Assembly: GCA_004352715.1 (NCBI GenBank) | Contig: SCFE01000016.1 | Location: 912,356 to 976,355 of the forward strand | Reading direction: 5' to 3' | Origin: Hofstenia miamia | Taxonomy: Eukaryota > Xenacoelomorpha > Acoela | DNA length: 64,000 nucleotides | Part shown: piece by piece, positions 10,776-22,444 of the stretch | Position numbering within the stretch: the stretch's first letter is position 1 | Layout of the letters: each line of letters begins with the position of its first letter | Notes under the pieces: generated by a model | Database searches by the model: none | What the model was told of the DNA's origin: nothing | Seen by the model: only the letters and a program-made list of their open reading frames with translations | Position numbers and translations under genes: made by a program

Positions 10776-13700
10776 AGCCGCTGATACCTGGCTTGATCCT
10801 GCCATTGCTGATAGTGTTGTTTTTCCCAACTCTACTCTTAAAGTTCTTTCTCGTATGGATCGATCCAGTGGTCGCCATGGTGGTGTTCTCATTGCCTCTC
10901 GTCTTCCTAACCTTGACATCCGTCCCATTTCTTTCGATTCATTATCCTTCGATTTCTGTTGTGGCTGTGCTGTTGTTCTCAGTGACCATATTGTTTCTCT
11001 GCTCTGCGTTTACAACCCTCCTTCGAAAAGTGCCTTTCGCATTCCCATTGCTGATTTATCATCTATGTTCGAGTCTTTTCATGACCAGTCTACCTACCTC
11101 TCTCGTCACCTTGGCTTTTCCATTCGTCCTCATTTTCTTGTTTGTGGTGACTTCAATCTTCCTAATGTCTGCTGGAATGCGTTCGACTCTACTGACACTT
11201 ATGAGTCTGCAGTTTTAGAAGTTTTTGCCTGCTATTCTCTTGAACAACTTGTATTTTCTCCTACTTCCAGCTCCTCCCTGCTTGATTTGGTTCTGTGCTC
11301 TCACCCCGATTACATATTTGACATATCTGTAATCCCTGTTCCTGCTAAGATGTCAGATCACTCATTCGTCAGCTTCAATCTGTTTGTCAACTCTACTTCT
11401 CCATCTGCTAATCCGGCTGCTCCACAATATGCTCGATTTAACAGTGACTTTCTGTCACTTAATGCTGCTCTCTCATCTTCGCTGCCCGTTTTTAGTGATT
11501 CCTTCTCAGTTGACGATTGGTTCACTTTCTTTCATCAAGTTATTTCTTCTTATGTTCCTCGTCGGCGGAAAAAGCGTGCTTCTCTTCCTTTCTATTTTTC
11601 GTCCCTTACTGTGCTCTCCTTGAATAAATTGGAGTCTTACAAACGCCATTCTGGTACTACTGCTACTCCGAAGCTTGCTTCTCTCACAGAAGATGTTATC
11701 AATTTTATGGAACTTGACAAAGTCTCTTTTCTGTCCAGCTTCTCGTCCGGTTCTCTCCAAGACTCTTATTCCTTCCTGCGTTCTCTTCATTCCAAGCCCG
11801 AGCTCCCCAATTTGAGATGGAACCTTCGTTCTGCTCACTCTGACCTGGAGAAGGCTGATCTGTTCAACGCGTATTTTGCCTCTAACTTCTCTGTACCTGT
11901 CTCCATGTGCCCTGGTCCGCCTGCTGCCTCCCCGCTAATCCGACTTTGTGATATGGTCTTCAGCGCCCATGATATCTCTCTCATGCTTAAATCTTGCAAG
12001 TTGTCTGGTCCTTGTTATCCTGACGGTGTTCCTTCCTTTGTAATTCATGAAACCTCCTCCACGCTTCCTAACAATTTAAAGCATCTTTACTCCTTCATTT
12101 GCTCCACTAAGCGCTATCCCGCCTGTTGGAAGACATCTTGGCTTTCTCCGCTGTTAAAATCTAATCAGCTTCCCTCCTCGCAGGTCACGTCCTACTGCCC
12201 AATAGCTATTCTATCTCGACTGTCTATCATCTTTGAACGCCTTGTTTTTCGTTATGTATTCCCAAAAATTCGTCATCTCATCTCTTCTTTTCAGCATTCA
12301 ACCTTCCTGGTCGCTCTACGATTACTAACCTCCTCACTCTGATCGAAAACTGCTACTTTCACTCTGATAGTAATGATCCTGGTTGTATTATCTTTCTTGA
12401 CATCTCAAAAGCGTTTGATCGTCTCCCTCATTCCATTCTGCTTGACAAGTTACGTTTATTTGGTTTTGATGTGGATTTCATCGAACTGTTCCAGTCTTAC
12501 CTGACCAATCGCCATCAGTGTATCAAAATCAACTCGTCTATCTCTTCTCCTGTCCCCGTTACTAGTGGTGCCCCTCAAGGCTCAGTGTTTGCTGTTTTTT
12601 TCTTCCTCGTTGCCATTAACGACCTCCCTCATTCTGTTCTCAACTCGTTTTGCCTGTTGTATGCCGACGACACACCGATTTTTGATTTTGGTTGGTCTTT
12701 TGCTTCTAACATTTCTGATCTTGAGCACTTGTCTACTTGGTCCTCTGTCAACCATCTTGATTTTAGCACTACCAAGACATGTGGTATTACCTTTTCTGCG
12801 GCTCCCCCTTCTAATTTCCCTCTACCTGTGAACTTTGCGTCTCATCACACTCATCTTGGAGTTCAACTTGCTGCAAACTTAAATTGGACTGGACATGTGT
12901 CTTTGCGTCTCCGCAAAGCTAATTCCTCGCTATTTGCCCTTTTCCGTAATGTTCCTTTTAATACCTCGTCCGCTGTGAAGCTCTCTTTGTTCAAGTCAAT
13001 TCCTCGCGCCATTCTTCTCTACGCGTCTCCTTGTTGGTGGCCTTCTCGTGCTATGTTCCACTCCATGGAACGTTTCCAGAAACGCGCTTTTAAATGGATT
13101 TCCNNNNNNNNNNNNNNNNNNNNNNNNNNNNNNNNNNNNNNNNNNNNNNNNNNNNNNNNNNNNNNNNNNNNNNNNNNNNNNNNNNNNNNNNNNNNNNNNN
13201 NNNNNNNNNNNNNNNNNNNNNNNNNNNNNNNNNNNNNNNNNNNNNNNNNNNNNNNNNNNNNNNNNNNNNNNNNNNNNNNNNNNNNNNNNNNNNNNNNNNN
13301 NNNNNNNNNNNNNNNNNNNNNNNNNNNNNNNNNNNNNNNNNNNNNNNNNNNNNNNNNNNNNNNNNNNNNNNNNNNNNNNNNNNNNNNNNNNNNNNNNNNN
13401 NNNNNNNNNNNNNNNNNNNNNNNNNNNNNNNNNNNNNNNNNNNNNNNNNNNNNNNNNNNNNNNNNNNNNNNNNNNNNNNNNNNNNNNNNNNNNNNNNNNN
13501 NNNNNNNNNNNNNNNNNNNNNNNNNNNNNNNNNNNNNNNNNNNNNNNNNNNNNNNNNNNNNNNCTCCATGGAACGTTTCCAGAAACGCGCTTTCAAATGG
13601 ATCTCCTTTTTGGACTATAAAGACGCTCTGCTGAAATTCTCCACTCTCCCGCTGTCACTCTACTTCCATGCCTGTGATCTCCTTCTGTTCAATCGACTAC

Positions 13701-14026
13701 TGACTCGCAAATTGGATCTTGATCCTTTTGATTTTATTAAGTTCTCTAATTCCTGCTGCACTCGCTCTGATGATGTTGTCACCTTCTCCATTCGTCGTAC
13801 AAAGAAACATCGCACCCTTCACTCGTTTTTCAATCGTGCTTGTACTGCTGCTAATTACATCTTAACTCGCAACCCTCCAACAGCGATTGATTTCTTTTTC
13901 CCGCCACCAAGCTTCAAGAAATCTTTGATAGCTTTCCTCTTTGCTGAGCCCTTCTCCAACTTCGCCTACTCTTCCATTTGCTCCTATTTCATCTCCTGTG
14001 ACTGTCCTCGCTGCCGTAAAACTTGA
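10776..14026 (+). pseudogene. Endonuclease-reverse transcriptase (non-LTR), one frameshift and a gap
   Basis: APE-type endonuclease: DTWLDP at the start, then GGVLIASR (about 10876), FLVCGDFNLPNVCW (about 11128-11170) and SDHSFVSFN (about 11356). The frame is lost near 12295 and resumes as PGRSTITNLL. RT motifs follow: IIFLDISKAFDRLPHSILLD (about 12389-12448), VTSGAPQGSVF (about 12556) and LLYADDTPIF (about 12655-12684, catalytic Asp pair intact). The C-terminal region after the gap ends with Cys-rich CDCPRCRKT and TGA at 14024-14026. Apart from one frameshift it is well preserved, so the insertion is probably young. A second copy lies on the minus strand at 39001-39264. Confidence 0.85.
13104..13563. 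other. Assembly gap (460 N)
   Basis: Run of N inside the non-LTR element. The 40 bases on the left (13061-13103) and on the right (13564-13606) are the same sequence with two C/T differences, so the gap probably contains nothing and marks an overlap. Confidence 0.8.
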
Positions 14027-14095
14027 CTTGTTTTTATTTTTTGTTGTGTATGCCTTCAGCGGCTAAATAAAGTCATTGATTATTATTATTATTAT

Positions 14096-16139
14096 ACACA
14101 TCAAAGCACCAGCACGAAAATATCACAAATCCGTCGAAGCAACACTCCTCGAAATAAACAAAGCATATGAACTCAATACGAAAAAAGATTTCAAACAATA
14201 CATGTTCGAAGAACTCAACGCACCAGAGGTACGATACAGAACAACAATATGGCTATTAGCCATCTATCTAACTGAAGACAAAAACCTCAAATTACCAATA
14301 TGAAGATGATTAAGAATGCAACTAAGAAACAAAAATACTACGAAATCGCCTTCTCACCAATCATCACAATGACAAAAAAACTGGCTACTAAAACGGCTCA
14401 CAGAAAAACTAGCATCCCCGGACAAACAAGAAAAACCCATGAAAACAATCGAGAAAAATATAGTGAGGATCATCACGAAACAAAATCCAATGTGCAAAAT
14501 AATGATGGTAACAATAGCAAACAAAACTGGCATCTACCCCCAACGAGATATCATTATTTGAGGAGCCAACAAGGAAATACATTTGTGGAGCCAACTCAGA
14601 AACGAAACTCCTACAACTAGAAGAACAACCATGGCTAACCACCCGCAAACTAATCAAAAGAAAAATGAGCAACACAATAGAAATAATACAGACAAATACG
14701 AGCAAAGAACATAGAACAGATAACAGCACGCGAAACAGGAAGGTTTAAATGGGAAACACCAAAATGCTCATTCACCAAAATCATAAAAAAGCAGAAGAAA
14801 TGTCCAAAGCCGGAATCAGTAAACCAGTAGAAGTCCTCGAAATGATAACAAAAACACAAACCGAGATGATGCTGGAAGACGAGTTGACAAAATCGACAAA
14901 CATAATACTGTCACCAAAACACACGAAAGAATAGATGCAATAAACATGGAAAAATGGGGAAACCTCAGCCTGGCCAGCAACATTGAGTGGATTGACACAG
15001 AGGACGAATGATACTTAGTAGAAATAAAAATCACCTAAGAACATGAAACCGAAATAAGGAACCGGACCTACCAAACAACAAAAGAAAACCACATGGTAGC
15101 AACAATGAAAATCATGTTCACCGAGGCATTCACCAAAACAGAAATTAACGAATTACTTAAACCCTACAACCAACTAGCAATTGATGTGGAATGCGTAACT
15201 TCCAAAATCGAAATCTCAGGAAACACAATAGCCAACTCCAAAATTCTGGGAGAAAATACCAGAGGCAAAAATGAATTACCCAGCAACCACTGGAATGGCG
15301 ACAGCACCAATAACAACCGGCAGATACAGCAATATCGAAGAAAACGTAGAGACAAAAATATTAAAATGTACGCTGCCACAAACAATCTCAATCCCGATGC
15401 TACTACCCAGATGGCGGTTACCCAAAGATAGGAAAGTCGCAAAGGGTTACCTCCACGAGTTTAAGACCTACACCAACACAGAAGAAAAATCAAGAAAAAA
15501 ATCATGTCAGATGCTTACAAAAAGACAAAAGCAACAACAACAAAGAAAGAATCTATATAGAGGGTCCTTAAAAACTGAATGCTATTTTCAGGAATAAATG
15601 ACCTCGTACGGCTTGACATGTGGAACAAAGAATACAGATTTTATGACGTCTCAAAACGAATAGAAATCATCACAATGATAAGAATGGACAAAAACAACCC
15701 TAACAAAATAAGTGAAGAAAGACATACAAAAACAATATCAGCTTTTTCTATAAAGACCAAAAGCCTACTAACCGTATTCAAATTCTTCTACCCAGAGAGT
15801 AGATTAAAAGAAAAACTAGCACACACAAGCCGGGCGGGTGCACTCATGACGCTAATGATCAACTATATAAGAAATACTATCCACTATTCACAAGAAAAAT
15901 CAACGAACTGAGACAAACCACATCGATCACAGACTCACTCCCTTACACTGGCTACAATCAGATATGCAGACACAGTCACCACAGAAAAAGAAGCAGTACT
16001 AAAACTAACAAAACAAACAGAATTCGCGCAAATCACCTGGGAAGACGACAAAGCAGAACCACTAATCAAACAAGCGGATACCTTAGTACATGGAGAGAGA
16101 GCAACTCTAAAATCAACGCAAGCTGAGGGAGGCGTGTAG
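14096..16139 (+). pseudogene. Third ORF, 3' part (element 1)
   Basis: Continues the third ORF after the nested insertion. Conserved blocks shared with 57400-59571: ARKYHKSVEATLLEINKAYE (14113-14172), EQPWLTTRKLIKRK (about 14623), AATMKIM-type FTEAFTKTEINELLKPYNQL (15117-15176), LPQTISIPMLLPRWRLPKDR (15373-15432) and IRMDKNNPNKISEERHTKTI (15678-15737). It ends TQAEGGV-stop, where the stop TAG is bases 3-5 of the 3' LTR. Several frameshifts and stops (for example TGA at 15909-15911) show it is dead here. Confidence 0.7.
16120..16134 (+). promoter_or_regulatory. Polypurine tract of element 1
   Basis: Purine-rich AAGCTGAGGGAGGCG directly before the 3' LTR. This is the expected plus-strand priming site. 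It also encodes the last codons of the third ORF. Confidence 0.6.
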
Positions 16140-17418
16140 CATAATCCTACTAAATCAATTAGATCACAACAAGGAAAAAAGAAAAAAACTACGTAAAACT
16201 CCAATTAGAAACTCAAGTCAATTTATTAGAATTAACATTTAATGATTTTGCCAAATTGTGAAAGCAAATATCGGTTGCAATGAACTTGACAAAACAAATG
16301 TGGACATTACGCTCCGCATTAATTTTAGCTAGCCACGTAGACCACGCAAAAATAACTTACGTGGACATAAGAAATCAATCTGTGACTGGTACTTGTTTAT
16401 CTGGCAAATGTTTAATAAAATTGTATATAAATAGAAACAAAGCGCTGGTTGATGATGGAAATTTATCCTTTAGTGGTTTATTCTTTGCTTCGTGGTTTTA
16501 TTAATTATAATTAAATGCGCAGCTGAGCATTCGTTGTGTGCATCGATCAAGGGCTGTTTGTGAGGGATTGTTATTAGTTGTCAGCCTCGATAATTGCATG
16601 CAAATAGGTTATGGCTAGGAATAGGATGTTTTTTCTCATGCTTAGCTGGCTACCGCTCGATTGCACTACATGTAGTGACAAATGCATGAAAGGCTGATAG
16701 CCACCGTAGGCATGTTGATTATTAACACTATTTTAGATCCAAATTGTTTGACTTATAAGAGACCGAAATGAGACCGTGTTAATTGTATTTTATCTATATG
16801 TAGGTTAGGAGCTGCTGTAGTTTGTAGTTATCTTTGTAGTCCGTCAGCAGCTAGTGTCATATCCTTTTTACGTGTCAGTCATTATCGTAAATATGTTTTA
16901 ACTAAATGTAGGGAGCTGCTTTATTTTAATATTAACTATTTTTAATTAGTGCAATAGCAGCTAGTGTCAGGTTGTGATACACTATCTTATTCATACACTA
17001 AATTAGTACGTATTGAGAGTGAGGAGTAAGTCGATTAGTGACTGGTATTTATTACACCGTAAGTAAGGCACACATAACAAAACTCTTTCAATAAGATTGA
17101 GCTGAGAAGCAGCAGATGGAACGATGGATGTGGATGGATGGAATGGATCGAACCGTTGGACTGCGTGCTGTCTGTGATACAGCTTCGGGCAAGTGTGCCC
17201 ATTGCATTCTTGTAATTACTTTCGAAGATGCTACCTAAGTAGTAGTGGTTGTTACGCTAGCTTGGAGTATTAATTAAGTTAATTCTATAGTTATACAGTA
17301 ACGAAAGAAAAGTGAGAGTGAACATACACATTACCCCGCGAGTTGGAATCTGTATTTGGTTGTATCTAAACTATACTATGTTATTATGCAAATCCTTCGC
17401 CCAGGTGATGATGCTACA
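16135..17418 (+). repeat. 3' LTR of element 1 (1284 bp)
   Basis: Starts TGTAGCA, ends TGCTACA and is followed by AAAT (17419-17422), matching the AAAT before 1374. It is nearly identical to the LTR at 2099-3380. Confidence 0.93.
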
Positions 17419-17631
17419 AAATGGCAGTGCTTGGATTTTGAAAATACGTTTACCAGAATACAGCTGTAACTGCTTTTTAAACTATTAAATATACACCTAC
17501 TTTAAAATAATCTTGAGAAATGAGAAATATTTTAACTTTAGAATTTCAAATATTTCAATAGCATACGATGAAAGTTTAAACTCGTTACCAACATCGTTGA
17601 TATTTAAACTCTTAAAAAGCATCGAAAGTAC

Positions 17632-17788
17632 CTTGTCCTGAGAAATACGGTGACATAATGATTTCAAGACTTTCCTGGGTTTCCTAAATTCAGATAAAAA
17701 TGAGGAAACTAGGATTAACATACCAATAATTTGTACTAATTGGCTGAACGCTAACACGTTTTGCTCGAGGTGGAGGATCGTCGTAAAT
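17632..17788 (-). CDS. Host gene internal exon
   Basis: A 157-bp exon with acceptor AATTTTCTTAG and donor GTACTT (revcomp at 17626-17631). It encodes 52 residues starting FTTILHLEQNVLAFSQLVQI and ending CHRISQDK, very hydrophobic in the middle (one possible membrane or helical segment). It takes 2 bases from the exon at 26504-26582 and ends in phase 0, matching the exon at 435-546. A 40-bp internal stretch (17684-17723) also has GT and AG ends, but it is in frame and is better read as coding. Confidence 0.6.
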
Positions 17789-18015
17789 CTAAGAAAATTC
17801 AATATTATAAATGATATTTAGTCTGAATTAGGCTAAACAAATAAATCACTTGAATACTTTCCAAGTAACTTTATACTTAAATACTTAAATACGGAAAGCA
17901 AATGCTTCCTTAATTGAGCATTTCTATTACATAATTTGCGATAATTTAACCCTAATAGTCACGTCTGGAACACATTGTGCTCCTCCAATTGTTTGCGTTA
18001 CATATTTACCGCAGG

Positions 18016-18441
18016 TAGAGCTGGGCGACTGCAGGCTGAGCCGCCACCCCGGAAAATTTAGACAGCTGAGCCAACTGAAACTAAAACTATATCAATACAA
18101 ACGAAACGTGTCATAAAAAGGAAACCGCATTTAATGTCTTTGATGTGGTAGTGACGTTTAATATTGATTAGGTTATATCTTATCAATCAGATTGCCTGTA
18201 AGCGCATGATGAACCTCTTTGCAGATAGATAGTTTCACAATATTGCTTGCATCAAATACGGTGTTTACAGAGCTATAAGTCTTATAGGACTATAGGCCTT
18301 ATAGACCTCATAATATAGGGTATTTATATGGTATATTATACAGACTAATCCAGTTCTATAGATGTCCTTCAGCCGGCCGCCGCTGATCTTATCAGGTCTG
18401 CGCCACCAATAGTAGTCGGCGGCCGGCGGCGTCCACCTCTA
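18016..18441. mobile_element. hAT-like MITE (426 bp)
   Basis: Ends TAGAGCTGGGCGACTGC (left) and, reverse-complemented, TAGAGGTGGACGCCGCC (right) form imperfect inverted repeats. Flanks ACCGCAGG (18008-18015) and ACCAGAGG (18442-18449) match at 6 of 8 positions, the size expected for hAT. There is no coding capacity. Near the right end GCCGGCCGCC (18372-18381) and GGCGGCCGGC (18417-18426) form a perfect 10-bp GC stem. Confidence 0.55.
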
Positions 18442-18449
18442 ACCAGAGG

Positions 18450-19059
18450 ACGGATCAGTCTAAAATTTTATGGCTTTTCATCAAATTTTATAGCGGATCA
18501 GAAAATATAAAAAAATTTGATCACCGATATATTTTCTGAGTAGCGGAACATTTATTATCAGGTGGTGACTTTTTTTATCTCACCTGTTTGTGGTCCCCAG
18601 GTTTACTGTTTAGATATAACTCAGAATAGTTTTTTTTAAATAAACTGTCCTTTTATGACTTTTTCTTTTACTTGTTCAACTTTTGACGCAAAATATTATG
18701 CAGATAGTGTCAAGGGTTACAAAGTTATAGCGATTTTAAAAAAATTCCATGAGAATTTTGAAAGTAACGATTGTACATGTAAAGGTATAAATTAAAGCCA
18801 ATGCATAAATTTCAATGAAAAATTATAATTTAATGTTTTATTCGCATTATAGGGCTTTCTCTTGATTCCTATTTAGTACTATTTCTAACATTTTCTGTCA
18901 ATAATGAGAAATTAAGAAAATTTGATATGTAACATAATTAATATGCTCATAATTTGCATATATATTATTGTATCGCAAAATTGTTACCGCCAAAATATTC
19001 CTGAAATGTCAAAGTATCTCCACACCAAATTTGGTGTTGGTCTTTCATGTTACACTACA
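18450..19059. other. Intronic AT-rich sequence, nothing recognised
   Basis: No gene or repeat identified, apart from a perfect 16-bp palindrome ACACCAAATTTGGTGT at 19022-19037. A 70-codon open stretch from 18922 has no recognisable features. Confidence 0.4.
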
Positions 19060-19356
19060 GGACATTTTGATAGTCAACCTATAAGNAAACGTGTCATAAA
19101 AAGGAAACCGCATTTAATGTCTTTGATGTGGTAGTGACGTTTAATATTGATTAGGTTATATCTTATCAATCAGATTGCCTGTAAGCGCATGATGAACCTC
19201 TTTGCAGATAGATAGTTTCACAATATTGCTTGCATCAAATACGGTGTTTACAGAGCTATAAGTCTTATAGGACTATAGGCCTTATAGACCTCATAATATA
19301 GGGTATTTATATGGTATATTATACAGACTNGGACATTTTGATAGTCAACCTATAAG
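19060..19356. repeat. Local duplication around two single-N joins
   Basis: The 243 bp at 19087-19329 repeat 18104-18346 exactly as far as I can see. The 26 bp at 19060-19085 are repeated at 19331-19356. Single N bases at 19086 and 19330 separate the pieces. This looks like a gap-filling artefact rather than biology. Confidence 0.75.
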
Positions 19357-19357
19357 A

Positions 19358-19395
<38 letters not shown>

Positions 19396-20436
19396 GCTCG
19401 TTTATCAATCGAATATTGTTATAGGTATTCGCCAACAGATTTAATTGGAAAACTATTTCTGCCGTCTTTATTTTCAAAAACCCAGACTCCACTATCATGT
19501 TATGAGGCAAAATAACTACTACTAACCGAACTGTGCATTGAGGTAACTTCTTAGTGTAGAATGCTTGTCTTGTGGTAGAAGCACGTGCAACACTCAGCAA
19601 GCATTCAATCTTTAGATATATTAAAACAACACCGATGAAACTACTAGTTATTATGTAATTCTATCTAATGAGAAAACAAGAGCATGGGTAACAAGTATTC
19701 AGAGAACAAGTTAATTCCAAACTTCTTCTTACAGAATGAGGCCTCCGGCCGAAGCGATGAACCATTTCCAACACCTAATTCTCAGCTCATTATAGACTAG
19801 AGAAAATGCAATAATTATAGCTACATGCAAACCGCCCTTCCTAACCGTACTCATCATTATACCTAATACCTACTATCACTTAGACTAGAGGAGTCAAACC
19901 AGAGGACCATTTAAAGCCTCTGGTTATCTTACCTTTCGCCCGAAGTGACACCCTAAGCGTTGATCATACTGATCAAATACATAAATAAAATAAATAAAAT
20001 AAAATATAATAAATGGGCAATTTAGTAAAAGTCTATTATCCGGAAAAGGCTAAAAGATAATGTTAATCAAGTATACAGCTGGGGAAATTTATAATATCAA
20101 AAGTAAAAGCAACTGGAAGCTAGGGTAGCAAAACTTAAATTAACAGAATTCACACTATAGCGTATTTACAAATAATAGCAAACAGTAACTCACTTATTAT
20201 CAGACGGTGAGTAATAGCAGAACAAAATATTAAACGATACTGCGATGTCTGATATTTAAATTACGCAAACAAAATGGATTCCTCGTACGAGCGACCAATC
20301 AAAATACAAATAAATATTAAATCAATAATTGTACAATGACTATCATTAAAATATTATTTAATGGACATAAATTGTCATTTTACAATTTTAGATGAAAATA
20401 TACTACATTAGATTTAAAAAGTTCAAGGAAGGTCAT
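19357..20436. other. Microsatellite and unassigned sequence
   Basis: An (AT)n run at about 19361-19391 is followed by sequence with no supported gene, and an (ATAAA)n-like tract at about 19980-20015 that could be the tail of an eroded retroposon. Two plus-strand open segments with acceptor-like AGs (19406-19497 and 19735-19800) are too weak to call exons. Confidence 0.4.
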
Positions 20437-21970
20437 TGATTGGAAATGAGGTTGACCTCTGAGCAGCTGTCAATTACTTCAAATGAACTCAAATCAAAAG
20501 CGGTAAAAAACGTGACTAGTCTTTTGTTATAGTTTGCATTCATATTAGCAATTTCAACATGCATTACAAAGCTGTTTCTGACTATGCTAGAGGATAAAAA
20601 GTCGGAGAGCTTCTCTAGAACAGAGTACAGTTGGCGTTCCGTGAATTTCAACCACTTCTCTTTAATCACATTAATTTCACCATCCGTAATTTATGCCAGT
20701 TCCAATACAAAAGCAGGTTTCTCAGTTGAAATCAAGAAAGGGGCTTTGTCGGAAGTCTTAAAGCTTCTGGGTACATTTTGCTCCGAATATAAATTCATGT
20801 GATACAGTCGGGGTGATAACGCTACATCGAGACCCAATCGCACAAAAAGCTTTCGGATCATGTCAAGCACCAATTGAAGGCAGTCGTAAATAGACCAATT
20901 TGGATGTTGAATTTTCTTTGTGAACTGATAGATTGGAGCCATTTGAACAATAAATTGGTCGATTTCGAGTAAAAACGCTTTCTTCCTTTGCTTTTTGCTT
21001 GAGGTTTTGGAAAGAGATACAAGCTTGTAAATAACGGGCCATTGACTAATAACTTCATTCAAAACTTCGTAGGTTGATAAAAAATGAGTTGGACAGTAAG
21101 TCCCGATTTTCGGGAGTTGTAGAAAGACAGCGCACTGCTTCATCAAAAAATGCACTCGAGGCATATTTTCGATGAAATTTGAAATGTCTTCAGCAAATGA
21201 TATCACATTACGCGAAGAATCGGCTCCAATCCTTTTGAATTGGCAAACACATTCACCGACATTGACAATATTCTGGAAGTATTTCTTTTTCTTACCCAGA
21301 AAGCCGGATATTTTTCCTCGCATTACATTTCAGTTATCACTCATCATGCATGTCAAGTTGGCATACTTGAGATCGTACTTTTCCATCACCTCGGTAAAAG
21401 CTTTTGCTATCTACAAGATGCAAGGAATCCAAATCCAGTGAAGTAGAACTTCTAAGAAACTATTCAACGCAAATTTTAACGTTCAGTTCTTTGGTATACA
21501 GATACCGCACCTTCCTTTAGTTTTGGTCGTCGAAGAATATGATTTGAAACTCGAGTTTAGTCTTGTGGTGATAGAGTTTTGTCCACATGCAAAGCAAAGA
21601 CTTTATTCGTTAGAGATGTCTTAAAATTTGAAAATACATAAGGACCAATGGCATGGTTAACAATGTACTGGCACTTTGTACGTCCACAGTTAATTTTCAA
21701 CCTTCGAGCAGAATTTTGAAACAAATGTGAATACAAATATCGTTTACGAGAGCATGCATCGCTGGAACGAAATGATGTTCAATTCAAAATTATATTAACA
21801 ATATGCAAGACAGTAGCACCGGCTCGGACCTCTTCTTCTGTTCTCGCATGGAACATATGAGTCAGTATGGACATAGTGGAAGAAGACGCTTGAACCTTAG
21901 AGATATGCAGAGTTTGTTCTTCGTGCTGCTTCAGCTTCTGAAAACCGGACTTTATGCTTGACTGACCCAT
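20437..21970 (-). pseudogene. hAT-type transposase relic
   Basis: Reading down the minus strand, fragments in several frames match the hAT/DUF4371-like transposase group: AFTEVMEKYDLKYANLTCMM, then SDN-stop-NVMRGKISGFLG (21298-21345), where the usual Cys of SDNCNVMRG is a TGA. Next comes a long open segment (21323-20691) with GTYCPTHFLSTYEVLNEVIS, the equivalent of the hAT TRWLSL region. A last fragment (20669-20433) follows. Many stops and frameshifts are present. Typical function: DDE-type cut-and-paste transposase. No flanking target duplication was found. Confidence 0.6.
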
Positions 21971-22444
21971 CCATTTTGCATCTAAATTTCGTATCGTCTT
22001 CCGCTACTGGGAGCCCCAGGAATACTTTTCGCACAGAGCAGAAGAATACTTGCAAGGCATCTCAAACTGAAAATATACATTGTAGATAACATATACAAAA
22101 TGTCTAAACAATTATATTCAAATATATACAGAAAGGAATGAAGTGGTGGCAAATAATGATTCTTGTGCATAAAATATGCCCATCAAAACAAAAGTAAGAT
22201 ATGAATTTACATTCAAACAACATCAAATCCTACCCTACCCTAATTTAACCTAAGCATTTTGGAAAAAAGTATGAAGAGGATATTGTACATTAAATATGAT
22301 CAACCCAGCCTTGCTCTCACCAATTCTGGATTAATTAATCCGGGCATCAAGATGGCACTCCCCTCACCCTTCTCAGGTTTATTTGGGGTGATCAATCACG
22401 CAATATACAAAAATAGTGAATTTTAGTGACCAGTGAATAAATTA

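Larger units (their letters stand above)
10774..14095 (+). mobile_element. 5'-truncated non-LTR retrotransposon nested in element 1
   Basis: The insertion breaks the third ORF of element 1; the ORF resumes with HIKAPARKYHK just after 14095. The inserted base composition (T/C-rich plus strand) differs sharply from the A-rich host element. It begins inside the endonuclease domain, so it is 5'-truncated. It ends with AATAAAG and an (ATT)n tail (about 14079-14095). A target duplication is not convincing. An endonuclease plus RT with no RNase H suggests the Jockey/CR1 group. Confidence 0.88.
1374..17418 (+). mobile_element. Composite Ty3/gypsy-like LTR retrotransposon (element 1)
   Basis: Order: partial LTR (1374-1619), 3' end of an internal region (1620-2098), full LTR (2099-3380), internal region (3381-16134) and full LTR (16135-17418). 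The outermost ends are TGTAGCA and TGCTACA, an exact 7-bp inverted repeat. The flanks are AAAT at 1370-1373 and AAAT at 17419-17422, a 4-bp target duplication, so the whole array behaves as one insertion. The internal order gag, protease, RT, RNase H, integrase is that of Ty3/gypsy. A non-LTR element is nested at about 10774-14095. All coding regions carry stops and frameshifts. Confidence 0.88.

Noticed and set aside
10735-10830. Fusion of the third ORF with the endonuclease domain (open frame 10735-12342)
   Set aside because: The frame continuity is accidental at the insertion junction; base composition and the resumed reading after 14095 show a nested insertion.
17684-17723. A 40-bp intron (GTATGT...TTTAG) in the host exon 17632-17788
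   Set aside because: Splicing it out also gives an open reading, but the unspliced frame matches the phase of the upstream exon at 26504-26582 and needs no miniature intron. RNA evidence would settle it.
19406-19800. Two plus-strand terminal-exon-like segments (19406-19497 and 19735-19800) followed by AATAAA motifs
   Set aside because: No in-phase partner exons were found, both end in stops within a short distance, and they lie in an intron of the minus-strand gene next to a tail-like repeat.
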